Assembly: GCF_000423665.1 (NCBI RefSeq)
Contig: NZ_AUIK01000028.1
Span: 1-64,000, forward strand
Length of the DNA: 64,000 nucleotides
Reading direction: 5' to 3'
From: Solirubrobacter soli DSM 22325
GTDB taxonomy: Bacteria > Actinomycetota > Thermoleophilia > Solirubrobacterales > Solirubrobacteraceae
Shown: positions 44,406 to 53,347 of the stretch, piece after piece
How the letters are laid out: each line of letters begins with the position of its first letter
How positions within the stretch are numbered: position 1 is the first letter of the stretch
Notes under the pieces: generated by a model
Seen by the model: the letters and a program-made list of their open reading frames with translations, nothing else
Told to the model about the DNA's origin: nothing
Database searches by the model: none
Position numbers and translations under genes: made by a program

Positions 44406-45338
44406 TCAGGCCGGGATCGGAGTGGAAATGGCGGGCTGCGGCGCGCTGCGGCCGGCGAGCAGCTCGTAGAGGACGGCCATGCGGACGACGACGCCGGCCT
44501 CGACCTGCTGGCCGATCACGGCCTGCGGCGAGTCGATGACCTCGGCGGCGAGCTCCACGCCGCGGTTGACCGGCCCCGGGTGCATGAGCACCTGGCGCGG
44601 GCTCAGGCGGCGGCCGTTGATCTGGTAGACGGTCGCGTACTCGCGCAGCGACGGCACGAAGGAGTCGGTCATCCGCTCGTGCTGCATGCGCAGGGCGTAG
44701 ACGACGTCGGCCTCCCCGAGACGGTCGAGGTTGTACGAGACGTCGCAGAGCGTCTCGATCCCGCGCGGGATCAGCGTCGGCGGGCCGCAGACGGTGACCT
44801 TGGCGCCCATCTTCGTGAAGGCGTGGATGTTCGAGCGGGCGACCCGGCTGTGCAGGACGTCGCCGACGATCCAGATGTTCAGGCCGTCGAGGGTGCCGAG
44901 GCGCTCGCGCAGCGTGTACACGTCCAGCAGCGCCTGCGTCGGGTGCTCGTGCTTGCCGTCACCCGCGTTGACGACGCCCGCGGTCGTCCAGCCGGCGACC
45001 AGCTCGGCGGCGCCGACGTGCGGCGTGCGGATCACGATCAGGTCGGGGCGGTAGGCGCTCAGCGTCTGCACCGTGTCCTTGAGCGACTCGCCCTTCTCGA
45101 CGCTCGACCCGCCGGCGGAGAGGTTGATCACGTCGGCGCTCAGCGACTTCGCGGCCAGCTCGAAGGAGCTGCGCGTGCGCGTGGACGCTTCGTAGAAGAG
45201 GTTCAGGACGCGGCGGCCGCGCAGTGCCGGGACCTTCTTGATCTCGCGCTCGGAGACCTCGGTGAACGTCTTCGCGCGGTCCAGGATGCGCTCGATGGCG
45301 GCGCGGTCCAGGTCCTCGATCGACAGAAGATGCCGCAT
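44406..45338 (-). CDS. pyrB: Aspartate carbamoyltransferase catalytic chain
   Basis: 310 residues. Carbamoyl phosphate binding motif FYEASTRTRSSFELAAKSL, GDGKHEHPTQALLDVYTL, and HPGPVNRGVEL. No regulatory pyrI gene is present, as in other Gram-positives, where PyrR controls expression instead. ATG overlaps the pyrR stop by one base (TGATG). Confidence 0.98.
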   Translation of the reverse strand: MRHLLSIEDLDRAAIERILDRAKTFTEVSEREIKKVPALRGRRVLNLFYEASTRTRSSFELAAKSLSADVINLSAGGSSVEKGESLKDTVQTLSAYRPDLIVIRTPHVGAAELVAGWTTAGVVNAGDGKHEHPTQALLDVYTLRERLGTLDGLNIWIVGDVLHSRVARSNIHAFTKMGAKVTVCGPPTLIPRGIETLCDVSYNLDRLGEADVVYALRMQHERMTDSFVPSLREYATVYQINGRRLSPRQVLMHPGPVNRGVELAAEVIDSPQAVIGQQVEAGVVVRMAVLYELLAGRSAPQPAISTPIPA

Positions 45339-45886
45339 CAGGCGTACGCCTCCTCGAGCTCGGTGATGGTGACCTCGTCGGCGCCGTCGATCTCGCGGAC
45401 ACGGACGTTGACGCGCTCCGAGCGCGCCGTCGGCAGGTTCTTGCCCACGTAGTCGGGGCGGATCGGCAGCTCCCGGTGGCCGCGATCGACCAGTACCGCG
45501 AGCTGAACTCGGCCCGCCCTCCCGTAGTCAAATAGCGCCTCGATCGCGGCCCGCACCGTGCGCCCGGTGTAGAGCACGTCGTCGACGAGGACCACCGTGT
45601 AGTCCTCGAGGCGGAAGTCGAGATTCGTCGCGTGCACCGCGGGATCGACCGCTCGCTTGGAGATGTCGTCGCGGTAGAACGCGATGTCGATGTCCCCGAG
45701 CGGGACCTCGGTGTCCAGCAGGTCGCAGACGAGCTGGTGCAGGCGCGTGGCGAGATAGGCGCCGCGGCGGTGGATGCCCACGAGAGCGACGGGCCGGCCG
45801 CTGTTCTTCTCGACCACCTCGTGCGCGATGCGCACGAGCGTGCGGCGGATGTCGTCCTCGTCGAGGACGACCTTGTACTCGGACAA
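45338..45886 (-). CDS. pyrR: PyrR, pyrimidine operon RNA-binding regulator / uracil phosphoribosyltransferase
   Basis: 182 residues. PRPP-binding motif TVVLVDDVLYTGRTVRAAI and the family start DEDDIRRTLVRIAHEVVE. With UMP bound, PyrR binds the operon leader. TTG start at 45886 preceded by GGAAGGAA. It leads a seven-gene pyrimidine operon. Confidence 0.97.
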   Translation of the reverse strand: MSEYKVVLDEDDIRRTLVRIAHEVVEKNSGRPVALVGIHRRGAYLATRLHQLVCDLLDTEVPLGDIDIAFYRDDISKRAVDPAVHATNLDFRLEDYTVVLVDDVLYTGRTVRAAIEALFDYGRAGRVQLAVLVDRGHRELPIRPDYVGKNLPTARSERVNVRVREIDGADEVTITELEEAYA

Positions 45887-45893
45887 GCGCGTT

Positions 45894-45924
45894 CCTTCCT
45901 GGCCTCACGGGACCGGGTTAAAGG
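45894..45924 (-). promoter_or_regulatory. pyrR: PyrR-binding RNA hairpin in the pyr leader
   Basis: On the minus strand the leader reads CCTTTAACCC, then GGTCCCGTGAGGCC (45914-45901), then AGGAAGG. The loop block fits the PyrR-binding-loop consensus (ARUCCNGNGAGGYU) at all but the last constrained position. The 3' side pairs with CCTT and includes the ribosome site of pyrR, so binding should block translation, as reported for mycobacterial pyrR leaders. Confidence 0.75.
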
Positions 45925-45939
45925 GACCTTGCCCCAGGG

Positions 45940-45948
45940 GTTCTAGCA
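45940..45948 (-). promoter_or_regulatory. Probable pyr operon promoter (extended -10)
   Basis: On the minus strand TGCTAGAAC (45948-45940) is an extended -10 (TGN-TAGAAC). It lies just after the rnz stop and about 15 bases before the PyrR hairpin. No good -35 is seen. Confidence 0.4.
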
Positions 45949-45953
45949 GGCCC

Positions 45954-46904
45954 TCAGGACGTCGCGGGCTCGGGCAGCTCCGCCTTGACCAGGTGCGGGT
46001 CCCCGCGTTCGGGGAACGGGATCTCGATCGTGTCGAAGTCGCGCGGGACGACGGTGTTCTCGAAGATGTCGCGCGCCTCGTTGCGGATGTCGCGCGGGAA
46101 GTAGCGCGTCGACAGGTGCGTGAGCGCGAGCAGTTTCACCCCCGCCTCCTTCGCCACCCGCGCCGCCTGCGCCGCGGTCGAGTGCCCGGTCTCGCGCGCG
46201 CGGACGCGATCGTCCTCGAGGAACGTCGCCTCGTGGACGAGTACCTCCGCGCCGTGGGCGTAGACCTCGACCGACTGCACCGGCGCGGTGTCGCCCGTGT
46301 ACACGATCCGGCGGCCCGGCCGATCCTCCCCCACGACCTGCTCGGGCGTGACGCCGTTGACGGTCTCGCCGCGCTGCAGCCGCCCGAAGTCCGGACCCTC
46401 GGTGACGCCGAGCGCCCGCGCGGCCTCGACGTCGAAGCGCCCCGGCCGGTCGTGCTCGATGAACGCGTAGCCGTACGCCTCGACCCGGTGGTTGACCGGG
46501 AAGGAGGCGATCACGAAGTCGTCCCAGCGGACCTCCTCGTGATGGTCGAGCTCGACCACGTCCAGCGGGTACTTCGTGCGCCCGATGATCGGCCGCAGCA
46601 CCTGGTTGAAGAGCGCGGTCAGCCCGGGCGGGCCGAAGACGTCCAGCCGCCGCTCGCGGTCGCGCATCTCGAACGTCTTGATCATCCCCGGCAGCCCGAG
46701 CCAGTGGTCGAGGTGCAGGTGGGTGATGAAGATCGCGTCGACGTCGGGCAGGCCCACGTTCGAGCGCAGCAGCTGATGCTGCGTGCCCTCGCCGCAGTCG
46801 AACAGGATCCGCTCTCCCCCGGCCCGCAGCAGCAGCGCGGGCAGCCCGCGGCGCGGCGTGGGAACGGAACCGGCGGTGCCGGCGAAGAAGAGCGAGAGGT
46901 CCAT
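45954..46904 (-). CDS. rnz: Ribonuclease Z
   Basis: 316 residues of the metallo-beta-lactamase fold. Metal-binding FITHLHLDHWLGLPG, EGTQHQLL, IVYTGDTAPV and the RNase Z signature EATFLEDD with GHSTAAQAA. It trims tRNA 3' trailers. Transcribed in the same direction as the pyr operon; the pyr promoter overlaps its end. Confidence 0.95.
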   Translation of the reverse strand: MDLSLFFAGTAGSVPTPRRGLPALLLRAGGERILFDCGEGTQHQLLRSNVGLPDVDAIFITHLHLDHWLGLPGMIKTFEMRDRERRLDVFGPPGLTALFNQVLRPIIGRTKYPLDVVELDHHEEVRWDDFVIASFPVNHRVEAYGYAFIEHDRPGRFDVEAARALGVTEGPDFGRLQRGETVNGVTPEQVVGEDRPGRRIVYTGDTAPVQSVEVYAHGAEVLVHEATFLEDDRVRARETGHSTAAQAARVAKEAGVKLLALTHLSTRYFPRDIRNEARDIFENTVVPRDFDTIEIPFPERGDPHLVKAELPEPATS

Positions 46905-46928
46905 GAGCGACAGGCGAGTCTAGGAGGC

Positions 46929-48143
46929 TCAACCGAGCTGGTTGACCCGAGGGAGCGTCCCGGAGAGCGGGTCGTCGGTGACCGGCACGAACACGAAGCC
47001 GTCGAACTGGGCGAAGTACATGTCCTGGGGCGAAACGCCTTCGTGGTATGTGGAGTTGTAGCCCCGCTGGTCGCCGTTGGCGCCGACGATCTTGGTGCCG
47101 TCGTTGAGGGTTTGAACCAGCGGAGCGCCGAGTGCGCCCGCGTCCTTGATCGCCTCGGCGACGAGGTTGACGGCGTCGTAGGGGTACATCTGCCAGTCCG
47201 GCGGCTGGATGACGTCCTTGCCGTCCTGCTTGACGCCGACCTTGGTCACGCCCTCGGCCTTCTCGTAGCGGGCGCGGAACGCCTCGAACGGCTTCGGCCC
47301 CATCTCGGCCGTGATCCGGCTGGAGACGAACCGCAGGCGCTTGAGGTAGTCGGGGTGCGCGGCGAGCCGCTGGCGGACGAGCGGGTCCTCCCCGGTCTGC
47401 CCGGAGATCACCTGGACGTTCCACCCGGCCTTCGCGACGGCCTCGAGCGTCGCCGCGACGTTGCCGGCCGAGGCCCACACGATCAGGCGGTCGGCGCCGG
47501 CGTTGCGCGCCTGGAGGATCTGCGGCGCGAGGTCCTGCGCGCGGCGCGGGATCACCTGGTCGTCGACGACCTGCACCTCGTCGACCCCGAACGCGTCCTT
47601 CAAGGCGGCCCGGCCCTGCGTGCCGTAGTAGCCCGAGTCGTCCGTGAGCATCGCGACCTTCGGCCGCTGGTTGGCGATGTAGTCGGCCAGGCGGCGGGTC
47701 ATGATCGCGTCCGCCGGGGCGAGCCGGAAGACGCTCGGGTGGCGCTGGGGATCGACCAGCGACGTGCCGCCCTCGAAGACGATGAACGCCGGGATGTGGG
47801 CGCGGTCGGTGAGGTCCCCGATCGCGGTCGCGCCCGTGCCGTCGGTGAGGAGCATCGCCGCCTTGCGGTCGACGGCCTCGCGCGCGTTCGCCAGCGCGGT
47901 CGCGGGCGAGGAGGCGTTGTCGAGCACGACGAGCTTGAGCGGGCGTCGCGCCCCGTTCTGGAGCTCCAGGCCGCCCCGGCCGTTGATCTCGTCGACGGCG
48001 AGCTTCGCGCCCTTCTCGATCGACGACGCGATCCACGGCTCGGTCGAGACCGGCGCGCTGACGACGATCTGGACGCTGTTCTTGTCGTCGCCGCACCCGC
48101 CGATCAACAGCGCCAGCGCGACCAGGAGGAACGCCTGACGCAT
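46929..48143 (-). CDS. ABC-type amino-acid/branched-chain substrate-binding lipoprotein
   Basis: 404 residues. Lipoprotein signal ALALLIGGCGDDK, then the type 1 periplasmic-binding fold: EKGAKLAVDEINGRGGLEL, PATALANAREAVDRKAAMLLTD in the first lobe and VAMLTDDSGYYGTQGRAAL in the second. The family binds Leu/Ile/Val, urea or aromatic compounds. No permease or ATPase genes are adjacent, so it is an orphan receptor. ATG at 48143. Confidence 0.9.
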   Translation of the reverse strand: MRQAFLLVALALLIGGCGDDKNSVQIVVSAPVSTEPWIASSIEKGAKLAVDEINGRGGLELQNGARRPLKLVVLDNASSPATALANAREAVDRKAAMLLTDGTGATAIGDLTDRAHIPAFIVFEGGTSLVDPQRHPSVFRLAPADAIMTRRLADYIANQRPKVAMLTDDSGYYGTQGRAALKDAFGVDEVQVVDDQVIPRRAQDLAPQILQARNAGADRLIVWASAGNVAATLEAVAKAGWNVQVISGQTGEDPLVRQRLAAHPDYLKRLRFVSSRITAEMGPKPFEAFRARYEKAEGVTKVGVKQDGKDVIQPPDWQMYPYDAVNLVAEAIKDAGALGAPLVQTLNDGTKIVGANGDQRGYNSTYHEGVSPQDMYFAQFDGFVFVPVTDDPLSGTLPRVNQLG

Positions 48144-48161
48144 TCACCAATGATGGCGTGC

Positions 48162-48201
48162 GGTCGGCCGCATCGTGCTCTCCAGCACGATGCGGCCGAC
48201 C
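48162..48201. terminator. 18-bp perfect inverted repeat
   Basis: GGTCGGCCGCATCGTGCT (48162-48179), loop CTCC, AGCACGATGCGGCCGACC (48184-48201). It lies 30 bases past the stop of the BNR propeller gene. CTTT follows on the plus strand. A very stable terminator-type hairpin. Confidence 0.8.
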
Positions 48202-48231
48202 TTTGCCCGATCGCGGGGGTCTAAGCCGCGA

Positions 48232-51200
48232 TCACGGGTTCGTCGTCGACAGCGTGAACGTCAGCGTCTTCGAGTAGCTGCCGGTACGCAGCGGCTGCGT
48301 CGAGCTGATGTGCTGCTTGAACGAGATCGTCACCGAGTCGTTGGACACCGGCGCGGTCCAGGCGGCCTTGGAGAACGCCACCTGCAGCGGCTCCGGCAGC
48401 GCGAACGCGCCGTTGGTCATGCAGCACGGGTCAGAGACGCTGAGCGCCGCGTCGCCGGCCGTCGAGATCACGTTCGCGGTCGTCGACGCGTCGTAGGTCT
48501 TGTCGACGCCCGGCGTGAACGCGCCGAACGAGGCCGACGGACCGACCGTGAGCGCCAGCGTGGCCGGCACCGAGCCGCCCGCGCCGCCGCCGTCGGTCGC
48601 GTCCACCGACAGCGGGAGCTGCCAGACGGAGCGGCCGAAGGTCGCCGCGTAGAGCGACTTGCCGTCGTTCGAGAGCTTGACGTCGAGCACCGGGACGTCC
48701 GGCAGGCCGACGCTGATCTTGTACCAGGCGCTGTCGCCGTCCTTGTGGTCGAAGACGCCCACGTCGGTGGCGGCGAACAACACGTTGCCCTTCGAGTCGT
48801 ACTCGAGCATCTCGATCGGCCCGTTGGGCATGTTCTGCGAGATGTTCTGCCACGAGGCGCCACCGTCGCGGGTCTCCCACACGTTGGCCGCGTCGTCGCC
48901 CTGGCGGAAGCCCGAGAACGCGATGTAGGCGTGGTTGGCGTCGTCCGGGTCGGCGATCACCGAGTTCACCCAGCGCGTCGGCAGGCCCTGCATCTGGACC
49001 CAGGTCGCGCCCGCGTCGGACGTCTTCCAGACCTTGCCGGTGTCCGTGCCCGCGTAGATGACCTGCGCGTACGGGACCGGCGTCGCCGACTTGGCCGGCG
49101 CCAGCGCCGTGACGGCGCCGTACAGGTTCGTGTAGAGCCCGATGTCGACCTCGTTGGCCGGGACGTGCCCGGGCAGCGACGGGTCCGGGTCGGTGTAGTT
49201 GGCCTGCGGCAGCGGCGTCGGCGAGATCGGGGTCATCGACGTGCCGCGGTTGAGCGAGCGGCCGATCATCGCGCCGCCCATGTAGAGCGCGTTCGGCGGC
49301 TGCGTGCCGTCGGCGTTCTTCGGCGGGACGTTCGGGTCGGTGACGATCGGAGCGTCCGTCGTGTAGCGGTTCGTCCCGTTCGCGCCGACCTGCGCGACGT
49401 TGGCGGTCGTCGTCGTGGTCGCGGTGTCGGTGCGGCGCCCGCAGGAGTGCGTGCCGCCGCCCGAGGACTGCGAGCACGTGTAGTAGATGTTGTCGTCGGT
49501 CGGGTCGATCGCGTTCTGGTGGCCGTCGCCGCCGCCCGCGGAACCCCAGTCACGCAGCTCGGGATCGGTCGGGACCTGCGCGGCGTTCGTCCACGAGCGG
49601 ACGCTGCCGTTGTCCTGCAGGCCCTGCACGAGGCGGTTCGGACGACCCGCCTGCCGGGAGACCGACAGGTGGTACGCCTGGTTCCACGGCTGGTTGGTGG
49701 CCTTCACCCACGAGCCGTTGACGCCGCTGTTGTCCGAGCGGTACATGCCGCCGTCGTTGCCGAGGAAGACCTTGTCCGGCGTCGCCGGGTTACCGTCCAG
49801 CGAGGCCGGGTCCCAGTCCATGCCGTGCTGGTCGGAGTGCACGCTGCCGCTGTTGGTCCACGTCGTGCCGCCGTTGATCGACGTGCGCAGGTTGACGTCG
49901 GCGTTGAAGAGGTGGTTCTGGTCGTCCGGGTCGACCCAGATGCGGCCGAACCACCACTGGTAGCCGCCGCTCGGCGCGTACGCCTGGTTGGCGACGGTCG
50001 GGCACTCGGCGGTCCCGCCCGTGGTGCACCAGGTGTCGCCGCCGTTGTTGGAGTAGTAGAAGCCCTTGTCCGGTCCGTACGGGCCGCCGAAGACCACGTA
50101 GACGCGGTCCGGGTTGCTCGGCGCCACGGCGACGCCGATGCGGCCGAGGCTCGCGTCCGCGGTCAGGCCGGTCTTCGTCTGGTCGTAGCTCGGGATCGCC
50201 TGACCGGCACCCATCGTGTCCAGCCGCTTCCAGGTCGTGCCGCCGTCGTTGGAGCGGAACAGGCCGGAGCCGATGCCGCCGTACGTCCGCGTGCCGTTGG
50301 TGCGCTTGTGGTCCCACATCGCGGCGTAGACGATCTGCGGGTTCTTCGGGTTGATGGCGACGTCGATCGCGCCGGTGGTCGAGGTCGTCGGCGCGAGCAC
50401 CAGCGTCCAGGTCTTGCCGGCGTCGGTCGAGCGGTACAGGCCGCGCTGGCCGGCGCTGCGGGCGACGTGGCCCGCGGCGGCGACGAAGATCGTGTTCGCG
50501 TTGCTCGGGTCGACGGCGATGCGGCCGATCGACTCGCTCTGGGTCAGGCCCATGTTGGTCCAGTGGCCGCCGTTGTCGGTCGACTTGTAGACGCCGTCGC
50601 CGAAGTAGGTCAGGCCGCCGCCGGGCGGGTTGGCCTCGCCGGTGCCGGCCCACAGGGTGCCGTCCTTGGCCTGGGCGATCGCACCCATCGTCTGGGTGTA
50701 GTCGTCGGGCCAGATCGACGTCCAGTTGGCGCCGCCGTCCGTCGTCTTCCAGACGCCACCGCCGGAGACCGCGGCGAACGCCGCGTTGGGCGTGAAGCGG
50801 TCGGCGACGACGTCCGTGACGCGCCCGCCGATGTTGTACGGGCCGAGCTGCTTCCACGCCAGCCCGCTCGCGGACGCTGCCGCCGGCACCGCCGCCGCCT
50901 GCGCCTTGTACTGGTCGACCTGCGCGCGGGTGACCTCGGAGTTCGAGCTCAGCCGGAAGTCCGAGAACTCGTCCGGCGTGGCGCCGTTCGCATGCTCGAG
51001 CGCCTCGTTCTCCGGCGGGACCGCGGACGCGACGTCGACGGGCGCGTGTGACGCCCTCCGGGTCGTGGAGCCGGTGAACGCGAGGGTCAGGATCGCGGCG
51101 ACGAGCGCGAAGCCGCCGAGCGCGGCGGCCAGCGTGTGGTGCCGGCGCCGCGGCCGTGCGCCGGCGAAGCCGCGCAGTCCGCGCCGTTGCCGGCGTTCGC

Positions 51201-51246
51201 GAGCCTGCTTGAGCTGCTCGCCGTAGCGGTCTAGAAAGTCACTCAT
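48232..51246 (-). CDS. Membrane-anchored BNR/VPS10-like beta-propeller protein
   Basis: 1004 residues. A 36-residue basic cytoplasmic start (MSDFLDRYGEQLKQARERR), one membrane helix near 40-60 (LAAALGGFALVAAILTLAF), then a large outer region of repeated BNR blades: GVWKTTDGGANWTSI, GVYKSTDNGGHWTNMG, GLYRSTDAGKTWTLV and others. A C-terminal immunoglobulin-like domain of about 130 residues follows (TLALTVGPSASFGAF). No sialidase active site is evident. The start lies within the end of an ECF sigma gene (8-base overlap). That arrangement and the short cytoplasmic tail suggest an anti-sigma or sensor role. Confidence 0.85.
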   Translation of the reverse strand: MSDFLDRYGEQLKQARERRQRRGLRGFAGARPRRRHHTLAAALGGFALVAAILTLAFTGSTTRRASHAPVDVASAVPPENEALEHANGATPDEFSDFRLSSNSEVTRAQVDQYKAQAAAVPAAASASGLAWKQLGPYNIGGRVTDVVADRFTPNAAFAAVSGGGVWKTTDGGANWTSIWPDDYTQTMGAIAQAKDGTLWAGTGEANPPGGGLTYFGDGVYKSTDNGGHWTNMGLTQSESIGRIAVDPSNANTIFVAAAGHVARSAGQRGLYRSTDAGKTWTLVLAPTTSTTGAIDVAINPKNPQIVYAAMWDHKRTNGTRTYGGIGSGLFRSNDGGTTWKRLDTMGAGQAIPSYDQTKTGLTADASLGRIGVAVAPSNPDRVYVVFGGPYGPDKGFYYSNNGGDTWCTTGGTAECPTVANQAYAPSGGYQWWFGRIWVDPDDQNHLFNADVNLRTSINGGTTWTNSGSVHSDQHGMDWDPASLDGNPATPDKVFLGNDGGMYRSDNSGVNGSWVKATNQPWNQAYHLSVSRQAGRPNRLVQGLQDNGSVRSWTNAAQVPTDPELRDWGSAGGGDGHQNAIDPTDDNIYYTCSQSSGGGTHSCGRRTDTATTTTTANVAQVGANGTNRYTTDAPIVTDPNVPPKNADGTQPPNALYMGGAMIGRSLNRGTSMTPISPTPLPQANYTDPDPSLPGHVPANEVDIGLYTNLYGAVTALAPAKSATPVPYAQVIYAGTDTGKVWKTSDAGATWVQMQGLPTRWVNSVIADPDDANHAYIAFSGFRQGDDAANVWETRDGGASWQNISQNMPNGPIEMLEYDSKGNVLFAATDVGVFDHKDGDSAWYKISVGLPDVPVLDVKLSNDGKSLYAATFGRSVWQLPLSVDATDGGGAGGSVPATLALTVGPSASFGAFTPGVDKTYDASTTANVISTAGDAALSVSDPCCMTNGAFALPEPLQVAFSKAAWTAPVSNDSVTISFKQHISSTQPLRTGSYSKTLTFTLSTTNP

Positions 51247-51736
51247 CCCCGTCCTCGATCACAGTGCGCACATGGGCAATCGCGCGGCTGACGCGCTTGC
51301 GCGCGACCGCCTCCGAGCAGCGCAGACGCAGCGCGAGCTCGGCATAGGACTCCTCGTCGACGGCGCGGGCGCGGAGCGCCTCGTAGTCCGCGGATGACAG
51401 CGTCGCCCGGACCGTGTCCGCCAGGTCGGCGGCCTCGGCGACCTCTTCGATCCGCTGGATGTCGGAGTCGTCGAGCACCAGTGGCTCGAGGTGCAGCTTG
51501 CGCCGCGCCGACGCCTCGACCTGACCACGCCGCGCGCTGTCGATCAACAGGTTGCGCGCGATCGTGAACAGCCACGCCGCCGGCTCATCCGGCGGCGCCG
51601 ACTTGTAGTGCACCAACGCCCGGGCGAAGGTCTCCGCCATCAGATCGGCGGCGACCTCCGGCTCTCCGACCCGTCGCGCGAAGTAGCCGAGAACCGGCTC
51701 GCGAAAACGGACGTAGAGCGCGTCGAAAGAGTCCAT
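51239..51736 (-). CDS. ECF RNA polymerase sigma factor
   Basis: 165 residues. Region 2: VLGYFARRVGEPEVAADLMAE, ETFARALVHYKS, PAAWLFTIARNLLIDSARR. Region 4: YAELALRLRCSEAVARKRVSRA. There is no zinc-finger anti-sigma gene; the following gene is the BNR propeller protein, which it overlaps by 8 bases. ATG at 51736. Confidence 0.92.
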   Translation of the reverse strand: MDSFDALYVRFREPVLGYFARRVGEPEVAADLMAETFARALVHYKSAPPDEPAAWLFTIARNLLIDSARRGQVEASARRKLHLEPLVLDDSDIQRIEEVAEAADLADTVRATLSSADYEALRARAVDEESYAELALRLRCSEAVARKRVSRAIAHVRTVIEDGDE

Positions 51737-51817
51737 CTACACAACTGAGACGAGCGGGGATCCCCCCTGTGACCCACCGGAGTTGTACCGCGCGCTGAGA
51801 TTTCTCAACGCCCCCGG

Positions 51818-52486
51818 TCAGGGGAGGATGTCGCCGAGCGCGACCAGGAACCGCTCCTCGGCCGTCAGCCCGAGCGCGCCCTCGATGTGCAGCCGCGCCG
51901 GGCCGTCCTCGGCCCACAGGTCCAGGAAGAACGTCCAGCCCTCACCATCTTCGAGCTCCTCCGAACGCGAGATGGCCTCGACGCCGTAGTGCGAGCGCGG
52001 CGGCAGCATCAGCGCCTCGGGCACCTCGTCCTCGACGCGCCGGCGCAGGTCCTCCGCCACCAGCATCCCGGCGGACAGCTCCGCCAGTTCGTCCCACTCG
52101 CCGTCGACGACGAGCTCGACGACGCCCTCGAGCGCGCGGTACGTGCCGTCGGGGAGCGGCTCGAGGCTCGGCGGGAGCGGCGCGTGGGGGTTCAGCGGCG
52201 TCTCGGGGGAAAGGTCCAGGCGCGAGTAGAAGTAGTCCTCGGCGGCCGTGCGCGCGTTCCCCCGGATGCTCTGCGGGATGCCGGCCTCGCGGAGGCCGAT
52301 CATGGCGGCGCGGACCGCCGCGCCGAGCGTGTCGTGCGGCTCCGCCAGTTGCGCCGTCACGGCGCGCCCGTGCTCGGTGGCGCGGTTGACGGACACGCCG
52401 TCCATGACGATCGAAGGCGCTTCGTGGCGGCTGTAGCCCGGCAGTGCGCGCACCGCCGAGTGCATGACGATCAGATGCTCACCCAT
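51818..52486 (-). CDS. Unknown protein at the end of the ATP-grasp/alpha-E/transglutaminase cluster
   Basis: 222 residues, no signal or membrane segment. The N-terminal 60 residues (IVMHSAVRALPGYSRHEAPS, LGAAVRAAMIGLREAGI) differ from the acidic C-terminal half (DEVPEALMLPPRSHYGV, WTFFLDLWAEDGPARLHIEG), so there may be two domains. Other genomes often carry a proteasome-like protease at this place, but no N-terminal Thr nucleophile pattern is visible. It directly abuts the transglutaminase stop. Confidence 0.75.
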   Translation of the reverse strand: MGEHLIVMHSAVRALPGYSRHEAPSIVMDGVSVNRATEHGRAVTAQLAEPHDTLGAAVRAAMIGLREAGIPQSIRGNARTAAEDYFYSRLDLSPETPLNPHAPLPPSLEPLPDGTYRALEGVVELVVDGEWDELAELSAGMLVAEDLRRRVEDEVPEALMLPPRSHYGVEAISRSEELEDGEGWTFFLDLWAEDGPARLHIEGALGLTAEERFLVALGDILP

Positions 52487-53347
52487 TCAGCTTCTGGAGG
52501 GTGACACGTCACTTCGCGTCATCCGCACCGAGGCCGACAGCTCCGAGTCCGCCATGCCGCGATAGACGCCCTTGATCGGCGGAACGTCCGGGTAGTGGCG
52601 GCCATGGCCGATCTTGACGTGGGTCTCGCCGCCGAGCTGGCGGTTGGTCGGATCGAGCGCGACCCAGGTGAGACCGCTCTCCGAAGGCAGCAGCGCCTCC
52701 ACCCAGGCGTGGGTCTCGACCTCCGCGGAGGCCTCGTCGCCGTTGGACGGCGCCCACAGGTAGCCCGAGACGTAGCGAGCGCCGAGCCCGTGGCGGCGCA
52801 GGAGCAGCAGCGCGAGGTGGGCGAAGTCCTGGCAGACGCCCGCGCCCGCGGCCAGCAGGTCGCCGACCGTCGAGCCGACGTAGGTCACGCCCGCCCGGTA
52901 CTCGAAGCGGTCCGGGATCACGTCGACGAGCTTCTGCGCGGTGCCGAGCGGCGAGTCCGCCCGGGTCAGTCCGACGAGGTCGTCGATCGCGACGACGTCG
53001 GGCTCGGAGCCGTCGAGCAGCAGGAACTCGCCCGCCGCGGCATCGTACGCCCGATCCTCGACCGCGCTCCAGTCGGTCTCCTCCGGCACGTCCGGCGAGC
53101 TGGTGCGCACCCGCGCGCGGACGTCGATCGACAGGTGCTCGTGCGGGCGCGAGATCCCGAACTCGATCACGGTCGTCCCGAAGTAGTCGAGATGCTGGTT
53201 CAGGCGCGACTCGGGATCGACCCGGACGACGAAGTCCTCGACGCTCTGGGTCGCCATCGTCGCCGGCTTGACCCGCAGCGCGTTCAGGTTGTCCGTGACC
53301 GGGCCGCTGTAGCGGTACTCGGTCAGGTAGCGGATGGCGAAGTTCAT
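52487..53347 (-). CDS. Transglutaminase-like cysteine peptidase
   Basis: 286 residues. An N-terminal beta domain (FAIRYLTEYRYSGPVTDNLN) is followed by the transglutaminase core: Cys in AAGAGVCQDFAHLALLLL, His in VETHAWVEALLP and Asp in WVALDPTN. It is part of a widespread cluster with an alpha-E protein and a circularly permuted ATP-grasp protein, probably peptide ligation and release. ATG at 53347 overlaps the alpha-E stop by ATGA. Confidence 0.93.
   Translation of the reverse strand: MNFAIRYLTEYRYSGPVTDNLNALRVKPATMATQSVEDFVVRVDPESRLNQHLDYFGTTVIEFGISRPHEHLSIDVRARVRTSSPDVPEETDWSAVEDRAYDAAAGEFLLLDGSEPDVVAIDDLVGLTRADSPLGTAQKLVDVIPDRFEYRAGVTYVGSTVGDLLAAGAGVCQDFAHLALLLLRRHGLGARYVSGYLWAPSNGDEASAEVETHAWVEALLPSESGLTWVALDPTNRQLGGETHVKIGHGRHYPDVPPIKGVYRGMADSELSASVRMTRSDVSPSRS

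Noticed and set aside
48175..51051. 958-residue Arg/Val-rich plus-strand frame
   Set aside because: Antisense shadow of the BNR propeller gene; low-complexity composition.
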